Shown: positions 7,777 to 16,037 of the stretch, one piece after another
How positions within the stretch are numbered: position 1 is the stretch's first letter
Layout of the letters: each line of letters begins with the position of its first letter
Source: a virus
Virus record (IMG/VR): IMGVR_UViG_3300034378_000186
Coordinates: 1 to 64,000 of that record
DNA: 64,000 nt
Reading direction: 5' to 3' (one strand)
Program-made: the position numbers and the translations under genes
Notes under the pieces: generated by a model
What the model saw: the letters and a program-made list of their open reading frames with translations, nothing else
Told to the model about the DNA's origin: nothing
Databases searched by the model: none

Positions 7777-8006
7777 ATGTAAAATATAAATATGTTCGGT
7801 TAAAGAGTTTTGATTCTATTGTGATATTTCCTGAGGTAATATAGCATAAAAGAATGAAATATCTGGGAGAAATTATTTCTGCAGGATTTTGTTATATAGG
7901 AGAAAAGGGTGTAGAATGTTTTGGAGAAAGTGTTTCACTTGGGTTACCTTCAAATCCGGAAGAGGATAGCAAATTAGCAACAAGGCAATTTTTTAAACAT
8001 TATTAA
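7773..8006 (+). pseudogene. Small protein gene split by an in-frame TAG
   Basis: Reading from ATG 7773 gives MNVKYKYVRLKSF...VIFPEVI, then TAG at 7842-7844, then in the same frame HKRMKYLGEIISAGFCYIGEKG...ATRQFFKHY to a TAA at 8004. The two halves read as one roughly 76-aa protein in which the TAG occupies one residue position. TAG is used as a normal gene end elsewhere in the window (6948, 48179, 55628), so general TAG recoding is unlikely. Either a nonsense mutation with reinitiation at ATG 7854 (50 aa), or amber readthrough. Confidence 0.5.
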
Positions 8007-8009
8007 TAT

Positions 8010-8552
8010 ATGGAAACAATTAATTTAATTTCATGTCATCATTGTTCAACAGGAACACAATTTTCATTTAAAAATATTTTGAGTGCCCTGAATAATCCAA
8101 ATAAATCCTTTTCATATGAATTGGCTGGATTATCAGGTGAAAAGATGAATAGAAATATAATAGTGGATAGAGTTAATATTGGAGCTGTTATTCAAATTCA
8201 TGGAGAAAATCTTGAATTAGATAATACTATATTCAAAAAGAAAGATCCAGGATTAAGAGATGTATGGTTTTTGAATGAAAAATGTATTGTTCAGTTTATG
8301 AAGTATCCCCAGGGAAGAACTGCAATTTTACTCAGGGTGAAAGAAACAGGTGAACCAATGGCAAAAGCTACTATTAATATTCCTTATGAGAAACAGGAAG
8401 AGGGTGAAGTATTCATTAAGGATTATTCTGAGAATGAGGGAATGGTGAAAGCTTTATATGAGTCAGGGATTATTGATATACCTCATAGATATATAAATAA
8501 CGGAAGAACTGAAATCCCGGTTTGTAAATTAAAAGTAAAACCTCAAGTATAA
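8010..8552 (+). CDS. Hypothetical protein with CHHC segment
   Basis: 180 aa. The N-terminus contains ISCHHCSTGTQF, a possible metal pair, but no second Cys pair is visible. The remainder is mixed alpha/beta. Its stop overlaps the next start by 1 nt (TAATG), indicating translational coupling. Function unknown. Confidence 0.6.
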   Translation: METINLISCHHCSTGTQFSFKNILSALNNPNKSFSYELAGLSGEKMNRNIIVDRVNIGAVIQIHGENLELDNTIFKKKDPGLRDVWFLNEKCIVQFMKYPQGRTAILLRVKETGEPMAKATINIPYEKQEEGEVFIKDYSENEGMVKALYESGIIDIPHRYINNGRTEIPVCKLKVKPQV

Positions 8553-8806
8553 TGGAAGGAAAGAATTTTAGAGATGGTGTAATACAGAGTTCGCCAATTG
8601 ATGGTTTTTACAAGTACAATAAGTTTAAAACTTCAAAAGAGGCTGCAAAGCATATTAAGAATTTTAGAACTAAAGAAATTGCTGCTATTGAAATGAAAAT
8701 TCAAAAGTTAAGAAAAAAGCAAGAATGGTTGGTTAAAACAAAGCCTGTATTAACTGATATTGTTGGTACGTATGAACAAATTGAAAAAGCAGGAAAGTCA
8801 TGGTAA
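8552..8806 (+). CDS. Small helical protein
   Basis: 84 aa; residues 30-65 are a basic helix or coiled coil (KEIAAIEMKIQKLRKKQEW). Coupled to both neighbours by overlaps. Function unknown. Confidence 0.55.
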   Translation: MEGKNFRDGVIQSSPIDGFYKYNKFKTSKEAAKHIKNFRTKEIAAIEMKIQKLRKKQEWLVKTKPVLTDIVGTYEQIEKAGKSW

Positions 8807-9003
8807 TATTTTTGATTATATTTGGAGTAGTTTTATTGGTGGGATTAATTATAAGGGGTTTAAATAGGTTCAGAAAAGATAATCCTGGTTACTTCTGCCC
8901 ATTTTATAAAAATGATGGATGCTTACATGTTGATGGGTATTTATGTGATATAAATGATTGTTCAATTTTAAAAAAATACAGTGATGTTAAAAATTTATTA
9001 TGA
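8800..9003 (+). CDS. Single-pass membrane protein with Cys-rich tail
   Basis: 67 aa. N-terminal membrane helix (VIFLIIFGVVLLVGLIIRG) then a soluble tail with five Cys (CPFYKNDGC...CDINDC), suggesting a metal site or disulfides. The start ATG overlaps the previous stop. The gene's last codons abut the TTTAT left flank (8994-8998) of the next mobile element. Confidence 0.6.
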   Translation: MVIFLIIFGVVLLVGLIIRGLNRFRKDNPGYFCPFYKNDGCLHVDGYLCDINDCSILKKYSDVKNLL

Positions 9004-9322
9004 ACGGAGCTATGTTAGAATATAAAGCAAAGTGGAACGGAGTTAATATTCTAAAGATCGGAAGGTTTGAACCCAGCTCGAAGCAATGTTCAAACTGTGG
9101 ATACCTCAATAAAAAATTAACACTAAAAGACCGTAAATGGACTTGTCCTGAATGCGGTTTTGTTCTTAATCGTGATGTTAATGCTTCCATAAATATTAAA
9201 AACTTTGCTTTAAACAACCATTTGTGTACGGAACATACACTTAAAAATCATGGTACGTTGTCTTCGTTGGAAGGAGCTTTGACCCATGAAGCCCACCGAT
9301 CTTTAGTCGGTGGGTAGTTCAC
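8999..9322 (+). mobile_element. 324-bp internally deleted IS200/IS605-type element
   Basis: Flanked on the left by TTTAT (8994-8998). It begins TATGAACGGAGC, close to the ATGACGGAGCG left end of the full element at 34379, then jumps directly into the 3' third of tnpB. It finishes with the right-end hairpin (CCCACCG/CGGTGGG) and GTAGTTCAC at 9322. The first two thirds of tnpB are deleted. The retained part covers the zinc finger, RuvC-III and the omega-RNA region, so it could still give an omega-RNA whose guide starts at 9323 (GATATCAATGG...). Confidence 0.7.
9000..9317 (+). pseudogene. tnpB: TnpB C-terminal fragment
   Basis: An open frame of 105 codons. It carries LEYKAKWNG, the zinc finger CSNCGY...CPECG, RuvC-III NRDVNASINI and then reads through the omega-RNA/right end, as the full-length copy at 34488 also does. 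RuvC-I and RuvC-II are absent, so it cannot be a nuclease. The alternative is a retained zinc-finger protein. Confidence 0.75.
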
Positions 9323-9345
9323 GATATCAATGGTAAATTGGAATA

Positions 9346-9585
9346 ATGAAAGCGATTAAATTATTTTTTCAACTTTTAGTGATTGGAGTAATTACTACAT
9401 TATTCTTATCCTTTTTTGTGATTCACGGAGATGGTCCAAGAATCAAAATAGAAGTTAAAAGAGATACGTTGATTTTAGTTCCAATTGAAGCATTGATCTT
9501 AGGAGATCATTTAATGTTAACTTATGATGAAATTAATTGGCAGGAATTTGATACAATTTTAATAAAGAACGCATCGAAGGATTAA
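9346..9585 (+). CDS. Small membrane-anchored protein
   Basis: 79 aa. An N-terminal hydrophobic helix (LFFQLLVIGVITTLFLSFFVI) acts as anchor or uncleaved signal; the short outside domain ends at NASKD. It begins 24 nt after the right end of the deleted mobile element. Function unknown. Confidence 0.55.
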   Translation: MKAIKLFFQLLVIGVITTLFLSFFVIHGDGPRIKIEVKRDTLILVPIEALILGDHLMLTYDEINWQEFDTILIKNASKD

Positions 9586-9674
9586 AAATATAGGTAAATA
9601 TTTTTGTATGTAAAAAGGAATTGGTATATTTATGGATTATTATTCTATTTTCGGTATTATCAAATAGATTCCAA

Positions 9675-10382
9675 ATGAGACAAATTATTGAAACTAAAGA
9701 AATCGCAAGAGAAGATTTCGATAGAATGGTCAAATCTGAAGGCCTTGAAACTTTTAATCATCAACAATTTTCTTTATTTACCAGTCAGATAAACAACCTC
9801 ATCCAAAAATCTGAAAACTACGAACAATTATCTGAAGATGAAAAGTCAGAGTTTGAAAAAGCTCAGGAAGAAATTTTATCTTTAAATAAGCATGTGGTAT
9901 TAGATTGGGTAGGAGGAAAGATTGTTAAATCTGCAATGTATACCAGACCAGAACAAGTTGATTGGGAAAGGGATGAAAAGAATGTGGCAGAATTAAAGGA
10001 AGCCAGATCAAAGATTTCTAAAGCTGAAGAATTGGGGTTTAAGATAAATGAGAATAATGAAATTCTTGGTAGTCCTAAACAAATGGCTGATAAACTAAAT
10101 AATAACTTTAATAAAGGTTACATTGATGATAATATGATGGAGACTGCTTTTAGGGAATTGGATGGATTGATAAGTAAGGCAGGAGGACATAAGTACATTA
10201 GAAGGGAAGGAACACCCGGTAATTATCGTTATATTTATACTCTGGAAGACGCAAAAAAATCCCCTTCTACTTCAACCACTAATGATACTAAAGAAAAAAA
10301 ATCTGGAGAGAAACCTAAAGTTAATTTATCTTCTATTTCTTCTCATAAAGAAGGTGGTAGTGATAAAGAATATGGTGAATAA
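9675..10382 (+). CDS. Head-region protein with KYIRREGTPG linker motif
   Basis: 235 aa from ATG 9675; the longer frame from TTG 9621 reads through the promoter-like TATATTTATGG and is unlikely. The first half is coiled coil. The C-terminal half holds a module (KLNNNFNKGYID...ELDGLISKAGGHKYIRREGTPG) that is clearly duplicated in the protein at 12647-13636. The tail is Ser/Lys-rich and disordered. It directly precedes the portal operon, so it is probably a virion or head-assembly protein. Confidence 0.55.
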   Translation: MRQIIETKEIAREDFDRMVKSEGLETFNHQQFSLFTSQINNLIQKSENYEQLSEDEKSEFEKAQEEILSLNKHVVLDWVGGKIVKSAMYTRPEQVDWERDEKNVAELKEARSKISKAEELGFKINENNEILGSPKQMADKLNNNFNKGYIDDNMMETAFRELDGLISKAGGHKYIRREGTPGNYRYIYTLEDAKKSPSTSTTNDTKEKKSGEKPKVNLSSISSHKEGGSDKEYGE

Positions 10383-10428
10383 TAAAAATAATAATTATTA
10401 ACATACGAAATATAAATCTTTCAATAAT

Positions 10429-10932
10429 ATGAAAACAATCGTTTTAAGAAACACAGACAGTTCAGTAAGGGTAGAATACCTGACTGACTTAATTGGAAAG
10501 AATCAGGAATTAACTGTATATACTCAAAATGGAACTCCTAATGGATTATCTGAAACAGAAATAGCTTTAGGTTTAGATTTGGGTGTTGATGAGTATAATG
10601 TTAAGGATGTGGAAGCCTTATCTGAAGAAAAAGAATTGTTTATGGAGATTTATGAAAATGGACAAGATTCATTCTTATTTACTCCTCAAACTTTACCGGA
10701 TGGAAGTAACGGTGTAGGTTATGATAAAACAATCACTCCTTCAGGTGGTGTTGGTGATAAAGTGATGGAAGAACTTACTGGAACTGATTTAGTAGCAGGA
10801 TTATCATTTAATAATGCAACAGGTCAAGTATCTGGAACTCCATCAGCAACAGGAACATGTAAATTGATTGTTAAAGCTACAGATGAAAATGGAGTTTCAA
10901 TAATTTGCGCTTATAAATTTGAAATTGCTTAA
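10429..10932 (+). CDS. Ig-like (He_PIG-type) domain protein, possible capsid decoration
   Basis: 167 aa. The C-terminal 75 residues have the putative-Ig signature (TLPDGSNGVGYDKTI...GLSFNNATGQVSGTP...IVKATDENG) common in bacterial surface and phage virion proteins. The N-terminal part is alpha/beta. It lies immediately before the portal gene, so a head decoration role is plausible but inferred. Confidence 0.6.
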   Translation: MKTIVLRNTDSSVRVEYLTDLIGKNQELTVYTQNGTPNGLSETEIALGLDLGVDEYNVKDVEALSEEKELFMEIYENGQDSFLFTPQTLPDGSNGVGYDKTITPSGGVGDKVMEELTGTDLVAGLSFNNATGQVSGTPSATGTCKLIVKATDENGVSIICAYKFEIA

Positions 10933-10949
10933 ATTCTTTCCTTTTAAAT

Positions 10950-12644
10950 ATGCCTGATAATACCAAACCGGAAAAAAAAGAAAGGACTTTTCAAGAGATT
11001 GATGGAGAAATCGATCGATTGAAGACTGAAAAGTCTCTTCTTTTTAATGATTTTGTTAGTTCAAATGATATTGATAAAATCATCAAAGCTGAAAAGTATG
11101 TAAAAGATAAAACTGGTGTAGGAGGTGGAAACAAAACTCCTGGATTAATTAAGGGTTATCTATTTTCTCCGGAAAGGGAATTCTACACAGGCCTTGGTTA
11201 TAAATCCTCTCTAAAATCAATTACATATGATCTGCTCAGGAAAATGGGTCATGTACCTATTATCCATTCTGTAATATCAACCAGGATTGAACAGATTGAG
11301 AATTTCATGAATTTTAGTAATGATTTTGAAAGGGAAGGATGGACCATAAGGAAAAAGCTTTCAAGGTTTGATAGTTATAAAAAGGATTATAATCTCACAG
11401 ATGTTGATAAAAAGATAATCGAAAAGATTGCTAAATTTTTAGAGGATGGGGGGACTTATAATAAATGGGAGATGACTGATGATTTGGATATATTTATAAA
11501 GAAACTTGTTAAGGATTCTTTAGAATTAGATCAGGCATGTTTTGAAATTGAAAGAAATAGAAGAGGGGATTTACTTGGATTTACTTGTATGGATGGGGGG
11601 ACAATGAGATTATTAGAATCCATAGATGATAAATCAGTTGAAAGGTTAAAGTTTGATAAACAAAACGGATTCCCTCCTATTTATGCACAGGTTCATAACC
11701 AACAGATTTTAAAGAACCATATTACAAAAGAACCAGTAGTTTATTATCCTTGGGAATTATGTTTCATGACCAGAAATAAATCTACCTATATAAGAAGGAA
11801 TGGTTATGGAAAATCTGAATTGGAGATTTTAATGGAGATTATTACTTGGTTGTTATGGGGAATGCAATATAATGGTAATTTCTTTAAACAGGGAAGTAAT
11901 CCAAAGGGATTCTTTACAATTGATGGTGGAGTAGATCAGGATATGTTAAATGAATTTAGATCTGCCTGGAGACAGACAGTTTCAGGTGTTATGAATTCAC
12001 ATAAAATTCCAGTATTTGAAGGAGATAAGATTAATTGGGTAGATATGCAGCATTCTAATAAGGATATGGAATTTCAATTATGGAATGAATTTCTTACTTT
12101 GATTACTTGTTCAGTATTCAAAATAGATCCTTCAGAACTTGGATATAATTTCCGTCAGCAATCTCAATTATTTGGTCAACAAGGACAAAAGGAAAGATTA
12201 GAGCATTCCAAGAACAAAGGATTAAAACCAATTCTTAAATCAGTCCAAAAAGAGGTTAACAAATATATTGTTTCAGAAATGAATGATAGGTTTGAATTTA
12301 TTTGGACTGGTGTAAGCCTGGAAGATGAATCTGAGATGCTTGAAAACGATGTTAAGAAAGCTAATGCAGGTTTTGTTTCTCAGGAAGATATGTTTGAGAA
12401 ATATTCTCACAGAGAATTTGATTCTGAAAAAGATACAATTCTTAATACTGTATATCAACAAGCTCAACAAGCAAAAATGTTTGGAGGAGCAGAAAGTAAT
12501 GAGGCAGTAGATCAGATGACAGGAGAAGAAGGTGATTGGAATCCATTTGATGAATATGAGAAAGCAATGAAAGATAATCCAATTGCTGCTGCCTCCATAG
12601 ATTACATAAATAAATCAATGTTCGATCATTCTAATTCTAAATAA
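10950..12644 (+). CDS. Portal protein
   Basis: 564 aa. Size, position before the Mu gpF-like, protease and capsid genes, and segments typical of portal proteins support this: an N-terminal arm, the central GYGKSELEILMEIITWLLWGM helix, a long stem region and the RQQSQLFGQQGQKERLEHSK segment. It forms the dodecameric DNA entry ring at one capsid vertex. The final 38 bp of the gene recur after the next gene (13653-13690). Confidence 0.7.
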   Translation: MPDNTKPEKKERTFQEIDGEIDRLKTEKSLLFNDFVSSNDIDKIIKAEKYVKDKTGVGGGNKTPGLIKGYLFSPEREFYTGLGYKSSLKSITYDLLRKMGHVPIIHSVISTRIEQIENFMNFSNDFEREGWTIRKKLSRFDSYKKDYNLTDVDKKIIEKIAKFLEDGGTYNKWEMTDDLDIFIKKLVKDSLELDQACFEIERNRRGDLLGFTCMDGGTMRLLESIDDKSVERLKFDKQNGFPPIYAQVHNQQILKNHITKEPVVYYPWELCFMTRNKSTYIRRNGYGKSELEILMEIITWLLWGMQYNGNFFKQGSNPKGFFTIDGGVDQDMLNEFRSAWRQTVSGVMNSHKIPVFEGDKINWVDMQHSNKDMEFQLWNEFLTLITCSVFKIDPSELGYNFRQQSQLFGQQGQKERLEHSKNKGLKPILKSVQKEVNKYIVSEMNDRFEFIWTGVSLEDESEMLENDVKKANAGFVSQEDMFEKYSHREFDSEKDTILNTVYQQAQQAKMFGGAESNEAVDQMTGEEGDWNPFDEYEKAMKDNPIAAASIDYINKSMFDHSNSK

Positions 12645-12645
12645 A
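12608..12645. repeat. 38-bp direct repeat, copy 1 (3' end of portal gene)
   Basis: AAATAAATCAATGTTCGATC... through CTAAATAAA, covering the last portal codons and stop. It is repeated exactly at 13653-13690. The repeats bracket the ADP-ribosyltransferase-like gene. Confidence 0.95.
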
Positions 12646-12646
12646 A

Positions 12647-13636
12647 ATGGAAAATTCATTTGTTCAAGAGGTAATTGATAGAAATAATAAAATTGAGAAA
12701 GCTTGGAATGGTAAAGAATCACTTTCTAAAAAAGATCAATATGCCATTGCATATATGACCAATAAAGTGAATGAAAATTTTGAAAAGGGATTAATTGATG
12801 AAGGTATAGTAGAAAAGGCCTTTGAACAATTGGATGATATAATTGAGAAAGCTGGTGGTCATAAATATATCCGCAGAGAAGGAACTCCAGGGAAATATAA
12901 ATATGTGTATGCAGAACCTCATGGAAAATCTGGAGGGTACACTGAAGAATCAGAATTTAAAGAAGGTGATTTTGTTAAATATGGTGACAATGAAATGAAG
13001 GTTACTGAAGTTCAAAATAAAAAAGATGGGATTTATTTAGGGCTTGATCATAGTAAACATTTAATTAATTCAAAATATGTTGAGAAAATACCAAAATCTA
13101 AAGGTTATAAAGATGTTTCTCAATATTTTGATGAGCATATTAATAATCCGCAATCAAAATATTTTAGTAACATTGGGTTAAAAACTGAGGATGTATTTGA
13201 TATGATTGAATATCATGATGCGTATAGGGATTTATATCCAAACTATTCTGATGAAAACGAATATGAAGAAGATTATTATTTTCCAACAATACAAGATGCT
13301 TACAATGATGTTAATGAAACATTAGAGTTTTTTAATACATTACCAAATCCAATACCAATTTATCGCTCAATAAAAATTAAATCAATGGATGATATTAATT
13401 TTGATTATTTAGGTGATTCTTGGTCATTTGATAAACAATCTGCTATTAATTTCGCTAAAAACCAAGCAGGTGGTAATGTATTATTAATTGGTAAAACCAA
13501 ATTTGATAATGTGGATTGGAATAACACAGTAAAATTATGGTATCTATTTTCAAGAATTTATGATGGTTATGATGAAAATGAGATTAACATCATTGATTCT
13601 GATGAAATATTTGATATTAAAACGGAAAGAATATAA
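12647..13636 (+). CDS. Putative phage ADP-ribosyltransferase with head-protein N-terminal module
   Basis: 329 aa. Residues about 40-90 repeat the module of the 9675 gene (KAGGHKYIRREGTPG). The C-terminal third looks like an R-S-E class ADP-ribosyltransferase: Arg240 in PIYRSI, a Ser-x-Ser strand S258-W-S260 followed by FDKQSAINFA, and the E310-N-E312 pair in DENEINI. Similar toxins packaged in virions modify host proteins on entry. The gene is bracketed by 38-bp direct repeats, suggesting insertion as a cargo gene. The activity call rests on motif spacing only. Confidence 0.6.
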   Translation: MENSFVQEVIDRNNKIEKAWNGKESLSKKDQYAIAYMTNKVNENFEKGLIDEGIVEKAFEQLDDIIEKAGGHKYIRREGTPGKYKYVYAEPHGKSGGYTEESEFKEGDFVKYGDNEMKVTEVQNKKDGIYLGLDHSKHLINSKYVEKIPKSKGYKDVSQYFDEHINNPQSKYFSNIGLKTEDVFDMIEYHDAYRDLYPNYSDENEYEEDYYFPTIQDAYNDVNETLEFFNTLPNPIPIYRSIKIKSMDDINFDYLGDSWSFDKQSAINFAKNQAGGNVLLIGKTKFDNVDWNNTVKLWYLFSRIYDGYDENEINIIDSDEIFDIKTERI

Positions 13637-13652
13637 ATTTGTGTGGTTGGAA

Positions 13653-13690
13653 AAATAAATCAATGTTCGATCATTCTAATTCTAAATAAA
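13653..13690. repeat. 38-bp direct repeat, copy 2
   Basis: Exact copy of the portal gene end at 12608-12645, here not in any gene. It probably marks the ancestral junction between the portal gene and the gene at 13699. Confidence 0.95.
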
Positions 13691-13698
13691 TTGGTAAT

Positions 13699-13908
13699 GT
13701 GGGAACAGCAAATCAAATAAAGGCAGTTCAACATGTGATTAAAAATAGTAAACCTGATGCTAAAGATATTGCAAATAATTTGAATGAATCTGGACTTGGT
13801 TATAGAGATTGGAAAGGAGAAGAAACAAAAGATGGTTTTGTATTAAAAACAAAAGATCCTTGGGGTAATGCTAAATCTATAATCATAAGGAAAAAGGATG
13901 TAGAATAA
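13699..13908 (+). CDS. Small hypothetical protein
   Basis: 69 aa with a GTG start (13699). The compact sequence (NQIKAVQHVIKNSKPDAKDIANNL...WGNAKSIIIRKKD) suggests an alpha/beta single domain. It follows the second 38-bp repeat, so it would have followed portal directly before the insertion. Function unknown. Confidence 0.5.
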   Translation: MGTANQIKAVQHVIKNSKPDAKDIANNLNESGLGYRDWKGEETKDGFVLKTKDPWGNAKSIIIRKKDVE

Positions 13909-13919
13909 AAAATAACTTC

Positions 13920-14546
13920 ATGAAAAAATTATTAACATTCGGTTTATTTTTAGTCTTCCTGTCAGGATGTATGACTAAAAAGAATTTACCTGAGCATATG
14001 GTGAAGTACAGGGAACAGGCAGCAGAAACTTGTATGCAGATGTTCTCTCCTAATGATTCATCATCTACCATTATTAAGACTATAATTGAATACAGAGATA
14101 CCTCATCAAAGGTAGCTTTAAATGATTCAATGGATATTGATAGTGCAGAAGTTTTACCAGGAAATATGACTGAATTAACTAATCAATTAGGATTTAATCC
14201 ATGTGATAGTTGTTTCAGTGATACTATTAATGTAGAAACTGATGTTGCTAAAAGTAGTAGTTGGGTAGAGAGTGGAAAGGTATATAATAAGATTGAAAAT
14301 AAGGATAGTGTAGAAATCAAATATAAAGCCCTGGTAATTAAACATGAAAAGTTAGAAAAAACATACAGGGAATTTGAAAGGGATTGTATTGCTAAAGAGG
14401 AGAAGATTAAAAGGATTGAAAGAGAAAATATTGAATTAGATCTAAAAAATAAATCAAAACGTAAAACCATTTTTTGGTTAATTGGTGTAATTGCTGCTTT
14501 GGCAGGGTTAAATTATTTGCAATGGAAGTTAAAGCTCCAAAAGTAA
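13920..14546 (+). CDS. Lipoprotein with C-terminal membrane helix, candidate unimolecular spanin
   Basis: 208 aa. The N-terminus is a lipoprotein signal with lipobox LSGC (Cys17). The middle is helical (about residues 135-180, KHEKLEKTYREFERDCIAKE...), and the C-terminus has a membrane helix (KTIFWLIGVIAALAGLNYL, about 183-200) with a basic end. An outer-membrane lipid anchor plus an inner-membrane helix in one chain is the plan of u-spanins, which fuse the two membranes at lysis. It is placed in the head operon rather than by the amidase, so the role is inferred. Confidence 0.55.
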   Translation: MKKLLTFGLFLVFLSGCMTKKNLPEHMVKYREQAAETCMQMFSPNDSSSTIIKTIIEYRDTSSKVALNDSMDIDSAEVLPGNMTELTNQLGFNPCDSCFSDTINVETDVAKSSSWVESGKVYNKIENKDSVEIKYKALVIKHEKLEKTYREFERDCIAKEEKIKRIERENIELDLKNKSKRKTIFWLIGVIAALAGLNYLQWKLKLQK

Positions 14547-14722
14547 AAACGGTATTACAACCGAAGAACAAAGGCGGAGGTCAAAAGAATTATAAAGATC
14601 CTCCAAGATATCCAAATGTGATAAATGGATATGAGAACCAAGCAAAAAGAAATTATGCAAATACATTACAGAAAACCATTAACGATCTAACTAAAGAAAT
14701 GGTAAAGATGAAAAAGAATTAA
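14522..14722 (+). CDS. Small basic hypothetical protein
   Basis: 66 aa from ATG 14522 (MEVKAPKVK), overlapping the spanin-like gene by 25 nt; a TTG/ATG at 14474 would give an unlikely Cys-rich extension. Basic, Lys/Asn-rich, no domain. It is the last gene before a terminator at 14802. Confidence 0.5.
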   Translation: MEVKAPKVKTVLQPKNKGGGQKNYKDPPRYPNVINGYENQAKRNYANTLQKTINDLTKEMVKMKKN

Positions 14723-14801
14723 AGAAGCTTCAGAGAAGCAATTTTTTCATGGTTTTTAGGGTTAATAATTAGATGTGATTTGTAAAGTTGGAATGTGAGG
14801 T

Positions 14802-14837
14802 GATAGGGTGATTCTGGTAAATCACCCTATCCTTTTT
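14802..14837 (+). terminator. Rho-independent terminator
   Basis: GATAGGGTGATT (14802-14813) pairs perfectly with AATCACCCTATC (14820-14831), followed by CTTTTT. It ends the portal operon. Confidence 0.9.
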
Positions 14838-14851
14838 AAAAAAGAAAATTT

Positions 14852-15763
14852 ATGATATTTACACCAAATCAGACACAAGATTTTTTAAAAATAATAGAAG
14901 CAAACCATATATTTTATGGGGCGATGAATATTGGGGATGATGTTTTGACAAGTATGGATAAGGATTTGTTAAGAGGATATGGTATAGATATTGATAAAGT
15001 TAAAACTGATTATTCACCATTTGAACAATCATTTTATTGGGGTAGATTATCTGGTGCCCTTTCTGATCTGCAAGCAAAGAAGGTAACATATTCAAATTTT
15101 CAGAATTACTTGAAATCTGGTCAATATATTCCATTGAATCAAAGGGAAAAGGATATGTTGGATGTGGCCAAAAATAAAACTTATATGAAAATTAAGGATC
15201 TGGGAAAGAATGTTGCTTCAGATTCAAACAATATTATTTTAGCAGAAGCCAGAAGAAAAGTGATAGCTGATAGTTTGGAACAGGGTATAAAAACCGGAGA
15301 CTCCCTAAAATCAATTGTGAGTGAAATTGGTCATAAAACTGGAGATTGGCAAAGGAATTTAGGAAGGATAGTAGATACAGAATATAACAATATATTTCAG
15401 GAGGGAAGGGCTCAACAACTTATTAGAGATTTTGGAGTAGAAGTAGAAGTTTATAAACAGGTTTATGATGGAGCATGTAGGCACTGTATTAGGTTGTATT
15501 TAACCTCAGGAGTAGGAAGTCAACCTATTATATTTAAATTGGAGGATCTGATTGCTAATGGAACTAATTATGGATTAAAAGTAGTAGATTGGAAAGCAGT
15601 AGTAGGAAGTACTCACCCTCATTGCAGGTGTAACTTGTATAGAAAACACCCTGATAAGGTTTGGGATGATAAAAAGAAAGAATTTGTGTTCCCTGAAGAA
15701 CATGAACCAATGGAAAGGAAAAAGAACAGATTAATGATTGGAGATCAGGAATTTTGGGTGTAA
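14852..15763 (+). CDS. Mu gpF-like minor head / head morphogenesis protein
   Basis: 303 aa. The C-terminal domain has the family signature: YDGACRHC...(about 40 residues)...GSTHPHCRCNLY, with His and Cys spaced as in phage Mu protein F. The N-terminal two thirds are helical (LRGYGID..., ADSLEQGIKTGDSLKSIVSEI). Members are few-copy head proteins near the portal; that position fits. It stands alone between a terminator and a new promoter. Confidence 0.75.
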   Translation: MIFTPNQTQDFLKIIEANHIFYGAMNIGDDVLTSMDKDLLRGYGIDIDKVKTDYSPFEQSFYWGRLSGALSDLQAKKVTYSNFQNYLKSGQYIPLNQREKDMLDVAKNKTYMKIKDLGKNVASDSNNIILAEARRKVIADSLEQGIKTGDSLKSIVSEIGHKTGDWQRNLGRIVDTEYNNIFQEGRAQQLIRDFGVEVEVYKQVYDGACRHCIRLYLTSGVGSQPIIFKLEDLIANGTNYGLKVVDWKAVVGSTHPHCRCNLYRKHPDKVWDDKKKEFVFPEEHEPMERKKNRLMIGDQEFWV

Positions 15764-15809
15764 ATTGGTTAAAATGCGAAAAAAAACACATTTTTTTTGA
15801 TTTTTTTTA

Positions 15810-15849
15810 CATATAATTTTTATATATAAGATATTTTCATTATATTTAT
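15810..15849 (+). promoter_or_regulatory. Promoter with ACATATAATTTTTATATAT block
   Basis: ACATATAATTTTTATATAT starts at about 15809 and TATATTTAT lies at 15841-15849, 27 nt before the ATG at 15877. The upstream block matches the one at 5914 exactly. Confidence 0.55.
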
Positions 15850-15876
15850 AGTGGATATTAATTAAAACACAAACCA

Positions 15877-16035
15877 ATGGAATCAATCATTATTTACCAG
15901 GCAAAACACTTCTTCAGGGGCACACACCTGACAAAGAAGGAATTCATCAAGGTCTTCAGGAAGGTATTTGGTAAAACTATCCTTAGAAAGGATGAGATAA
16001 TCAGTAAAGTTTATCAACCAATAATGGCTATATAA
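15877..16035 (+). CDS. Small basic protein
   Basis: 52 aa (MESIIIYQAKHFFRG...VYQPIMAI), directly downstream of a phage promoter and 2 nt before the next gene. Basic and mostly helical (KKEFIKVFRKVFGKTILRKDE). It may bind nucleic acid; not recognised. Confidence 0.55.
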   Translation: MESIIIYQAKHFFRGTHLTKKEFIKVFRKVFGKTILRKDEIISKVYQPIMAI

Positions 16036-16037
16036 TC

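Noticed and set aside
7773-8006. Genome-wide TAG recoding to an amino acid
   Set aside because: Several genes in the window end in TAG at sensible places (6948, 48179, 55628), and no suppressor tRNA is seen.
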